Source of the DNA: CAYLWW01 sp964387585
GTDB lineage: Bacteria; Pseudomonadota; Alphaproteobacteria; Rickettsiales; Midichloriaceae
Assembly: GCA_964387585.1 (NCBI GenBank)
Contig: CAYLWW010000067.1
Span: forward strand, 1-7,835
Length of the DNA: 7,835 bases
Reading direction: 5' to 3'
Shown: in pieces, positions 6,817 through 7,835 of the stretch
Layout: every line of letters begins with the position of its first letter
Position numbering within the stretch: the stretch's first letter is position 1
Notes under the pieces: model-generated
Seen by the model: only the letters and a program-made list of their open reading frames with translations
Told to the model about the DNA's origin: nothing
Database searches by the model: none
Translations under genes and position numbers: made by a program

Positions 6817-6835
6817 AAGAAAGCTAAGAAATGAG

Positions 6836-6869
6836 ATAATTACATAAAGCAACAAGATAATGTAATTAT
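6836..6869. repeat. 10-bp perfect inverted repeat in the rpoZ leader
   Basis: ATAATTACAT at 6836-6845 and ATGTAATTAT at 6860-6869 are exact inverted copies with a 14-base loop, ending 45 bases before the rpoZ ATG. It lies downstream of the candidate -10, so it could be an operator or an mRNA hairpin in the leader. No matching protein is known from the window. Confidence 0.45.
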
Positions 6870-6914
6870 TACTCAACTTTAAAACCCGAATGAATTTTTT
6901 AACTTAGACTGAAA

Positions 6915-7340
6915 ATGGCAAGAATAACTGTAGAAGATTGTAAAAAAATAGTTACCAATAGGTTCCATCTTGTAGTGATAGCAGCACATCGCGCTAAAGA
7001 ACTATCCTTAGGTGCCGAGCCCTTAGTCAAGGTAGAAGGTGATAAAGATACAGTAATAGCCTTAAGAGAAATAGCAGACTATAAATTAAACGTTAATTCA
7101 ATAATTAAAGAAATTGTAAGCAAGCAAAGAAGGTTTTATAAATCAAGTAGTAACGATGAAAATCTTGATAAAGAATATCAAAGCGACACAATAGAGCAAG
7201 GATTAGACGAAGAAATAGCCAGTCTCTTTAATAGCGAAAAGATTGAACAAGAGGGCTTTGCCGCTAATAATATGGCAAAAGAAGAAAATAAGGGTAAAAG
7301 TATTGATGTAACTTATAAAGATATCGAAAACGAAGATTAA
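6915..7340 (+). CDS. rpoZ: DNA-directed RNA polymerase subunit omega
   Basis: Omega is the small core-polymerase subunit that wraps the C-terminal part of beta-prime and helps assembly. The 141-residue product begins MARITVEDCKKIVTNRFHLV, the conserved alphaproteobacterial opening (MARITVEDC...NRFxLV). It continues with AAHRAKELSLGAEPLV, then DTVIALREIAD, the family's second conserved block (usually K-P-x-V-x-A-L-R-E-I). After about residue 75 a long, poorly conserved, acidic tail follows (runs such as DEEIASL and KDIENED). The E. coli protein is about 91 residues, so the tail adds about 50; extended acidic tails also occur in Rickettsia omega. The ATG at 6915 fits the conserved N-terminus exactly, though no Shine-Dalgarno sequence is present. 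It stands alone with no neighbouring spoT or gmk as in many bacteria. Confidence 0.93.
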   Translation: MARITVEDCKKIVTNRFHLVVIAAHRAKELSLGAEPLVKVEGDKDTVIALREIADYKLNVNSIIKEIVSKQRRFYKSSSNDENLDKEYQSDTIEQGLDEEIASLFNSEKIEQEGFAANNMAKEENKGKSIDVTYKDIENED

Positions 7341-7835
7341 AACTATCCAGTTTCCCAAATATCATTGATTTTATCGTTTTGAAGATTATTCTTATCCTTA
7401 TAAATAGGAGCTAAAGAATATTAAATTTTATACTTCATTTGAAGTAAGGATTTCCTCTACTAAGATAACACCAGGTTATTACTCCAGTTTCTGTGGTAAT
7501 CCTAACAAAAAAGTGACTAAATTCCTAGTTTTGAAAAAAGTCTAATAAAGGAGTTGAAAGCCGGTTAATTTATCGTTATGTATAATGGTTCCGCTCCATC
7601 GCTTACAAAGCCCTCATATAATCTGTTAGATGCAAAGTAATCTTCTTACCTACTTTATTCGTTCGATCTCAATTAAGTAAAAAATTTGTAGTTGATATGA
7701 AATGACGGATTAAAGGTGAAATTTCTCACTTTGATCAATTATTTTTAGACATTTCTTTTGAGTTATAGCTAAAGCAGTATAAAAAAGTCATGGTAGGTAG
7801 GTATTAAAGATTTCATCAATGGAGCAATTTTTAGT
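7341..7835. other. Long degenerate spacer after rpoZ, no intact gene
   Basis: No frame is long enough for a credible gene and I find no tRNA or other RNA gene. Minus-strand protein-like pieces are present. Bases 7435-7524 contain HFFVRITTETGVITWCYL and end NPYFK-stop. Bases 7603-7803 form a frame broken only by three TGA codons. Several landmarks also occur in the 1029-1381 region in the same order and orientation. I see no obvious terminator after rpoZ. The best description is decayed coding or mobile sequence. Confidence 0.45.
7435..7664 (-). repeat. Possible diverged second copy of the element at 1090-1381
   Basis: Short matches occur in the same order in both regions. They are AGGnTTTCC (1114 and 7447), TGGTA (1158 and 7494), TGAAA(A)GCCG (1177 and 7555), CGCTCCAT (1291 and 7592), ATGCAA (1325 and 7630), CTTCTTA (1334 and 7642) and TTATTC(A)GTTC (1371 and 7655). 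Spacing differs by indels of tens of bases. Both copies follow the 3' end of a plus-strand gene. Confidence 0.4.

Larger units (their letters stand above)
6642..6914. other. Divergent spacer between the lipoprotein gene and rpoZ
   Basis: This 273-base spacer must contain the promoters of two divergently transcribed genes. I find a consensus TATAAT facing rpoZ, a 10-bp inverted repeat nearer rpoZ, and at 6746-6790 a short plus-strand stretch reading ITIDNTGVIYLKIS-stop that resembles sequence in the spacer after rpoZ. No intact gene or RNA is recognised. Confidence 0.45.

Noticed and set aside
7603..7803. UGA reassigned to tryptophan in this organism
   Set aside because: RF2 is present with intact SPF and GGQ motifs, and genes in the window use TGG for Trp. 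One TGA-broken stretch in a spacer is better explained as a pseudogene.
7341..7835. tRNA or small stable RNA gene after rpoZ
   Set aside because: GTTCGATCTC at 7661 looks like a T-arm core, but there is no matching acceptor stem, anticodon arm or D arm around it.

Overview
The window is very AT-rich and has long degenerate spacers, rare Shine-Dalgarno sequences and alphaproteobacterial core genes (prfB, htpG, rpoZ, and a lipoprotein resembling the DUF3576 family). Together these suggest an obligately intracellular alphaproteobacterium of the order Rickettsiales. I cannot name the genus from sequence alone.

Layout. Bases 1-1028 hold the 3' part of a plus-strand repeat-containing protein of unknown function that continues off the left edge. 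Bases 1029-1363 are a decayed spacer. Bases 1364-1929 (minus) carry a small protein with ADP-ribosyltransferase-like landmarks, broken near its end by a one-base frameshift. After a 369-base spacer comes a minus-strand gene (2299-2556) for a secreted eight-cysteine miniprotein. Next, all on the minus strand, lie prfB (release factor 2, 2754-3876), htpG (Hsp90 chaperone, 3963-5837) and a lipoprotein gene (6027-6641). A divergent spacer separates the lipoprotein gene from rpoZ (RNA polymerase omega, 6915-7340, plus). The last 495 bases hold no intact gene, only decayed sequence.

Functionally, the right half is housekeeping (translation termination, protein folding, transcription, envelope) and the left half is accessory and possibly host-directed (repeat protein, ART-like protein, exported Cys-rich peptide). 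The genes do not form one pathway.

The strongest observations are three. (1) prfB keeps the programmed +1 frameshift arrangement (TAT CTT stop C after 24 codons), but the stop is TAA instead of the usual TGA. (2) The small exported protein has eight cysteines in perfect mirror symmetry, which predicts a disulfide-laddered helical hairpin. (3) Spacer sequence at 1090-1381, 6746-6790 and 7435-7664 looks like diverged copies of one dispersed element.
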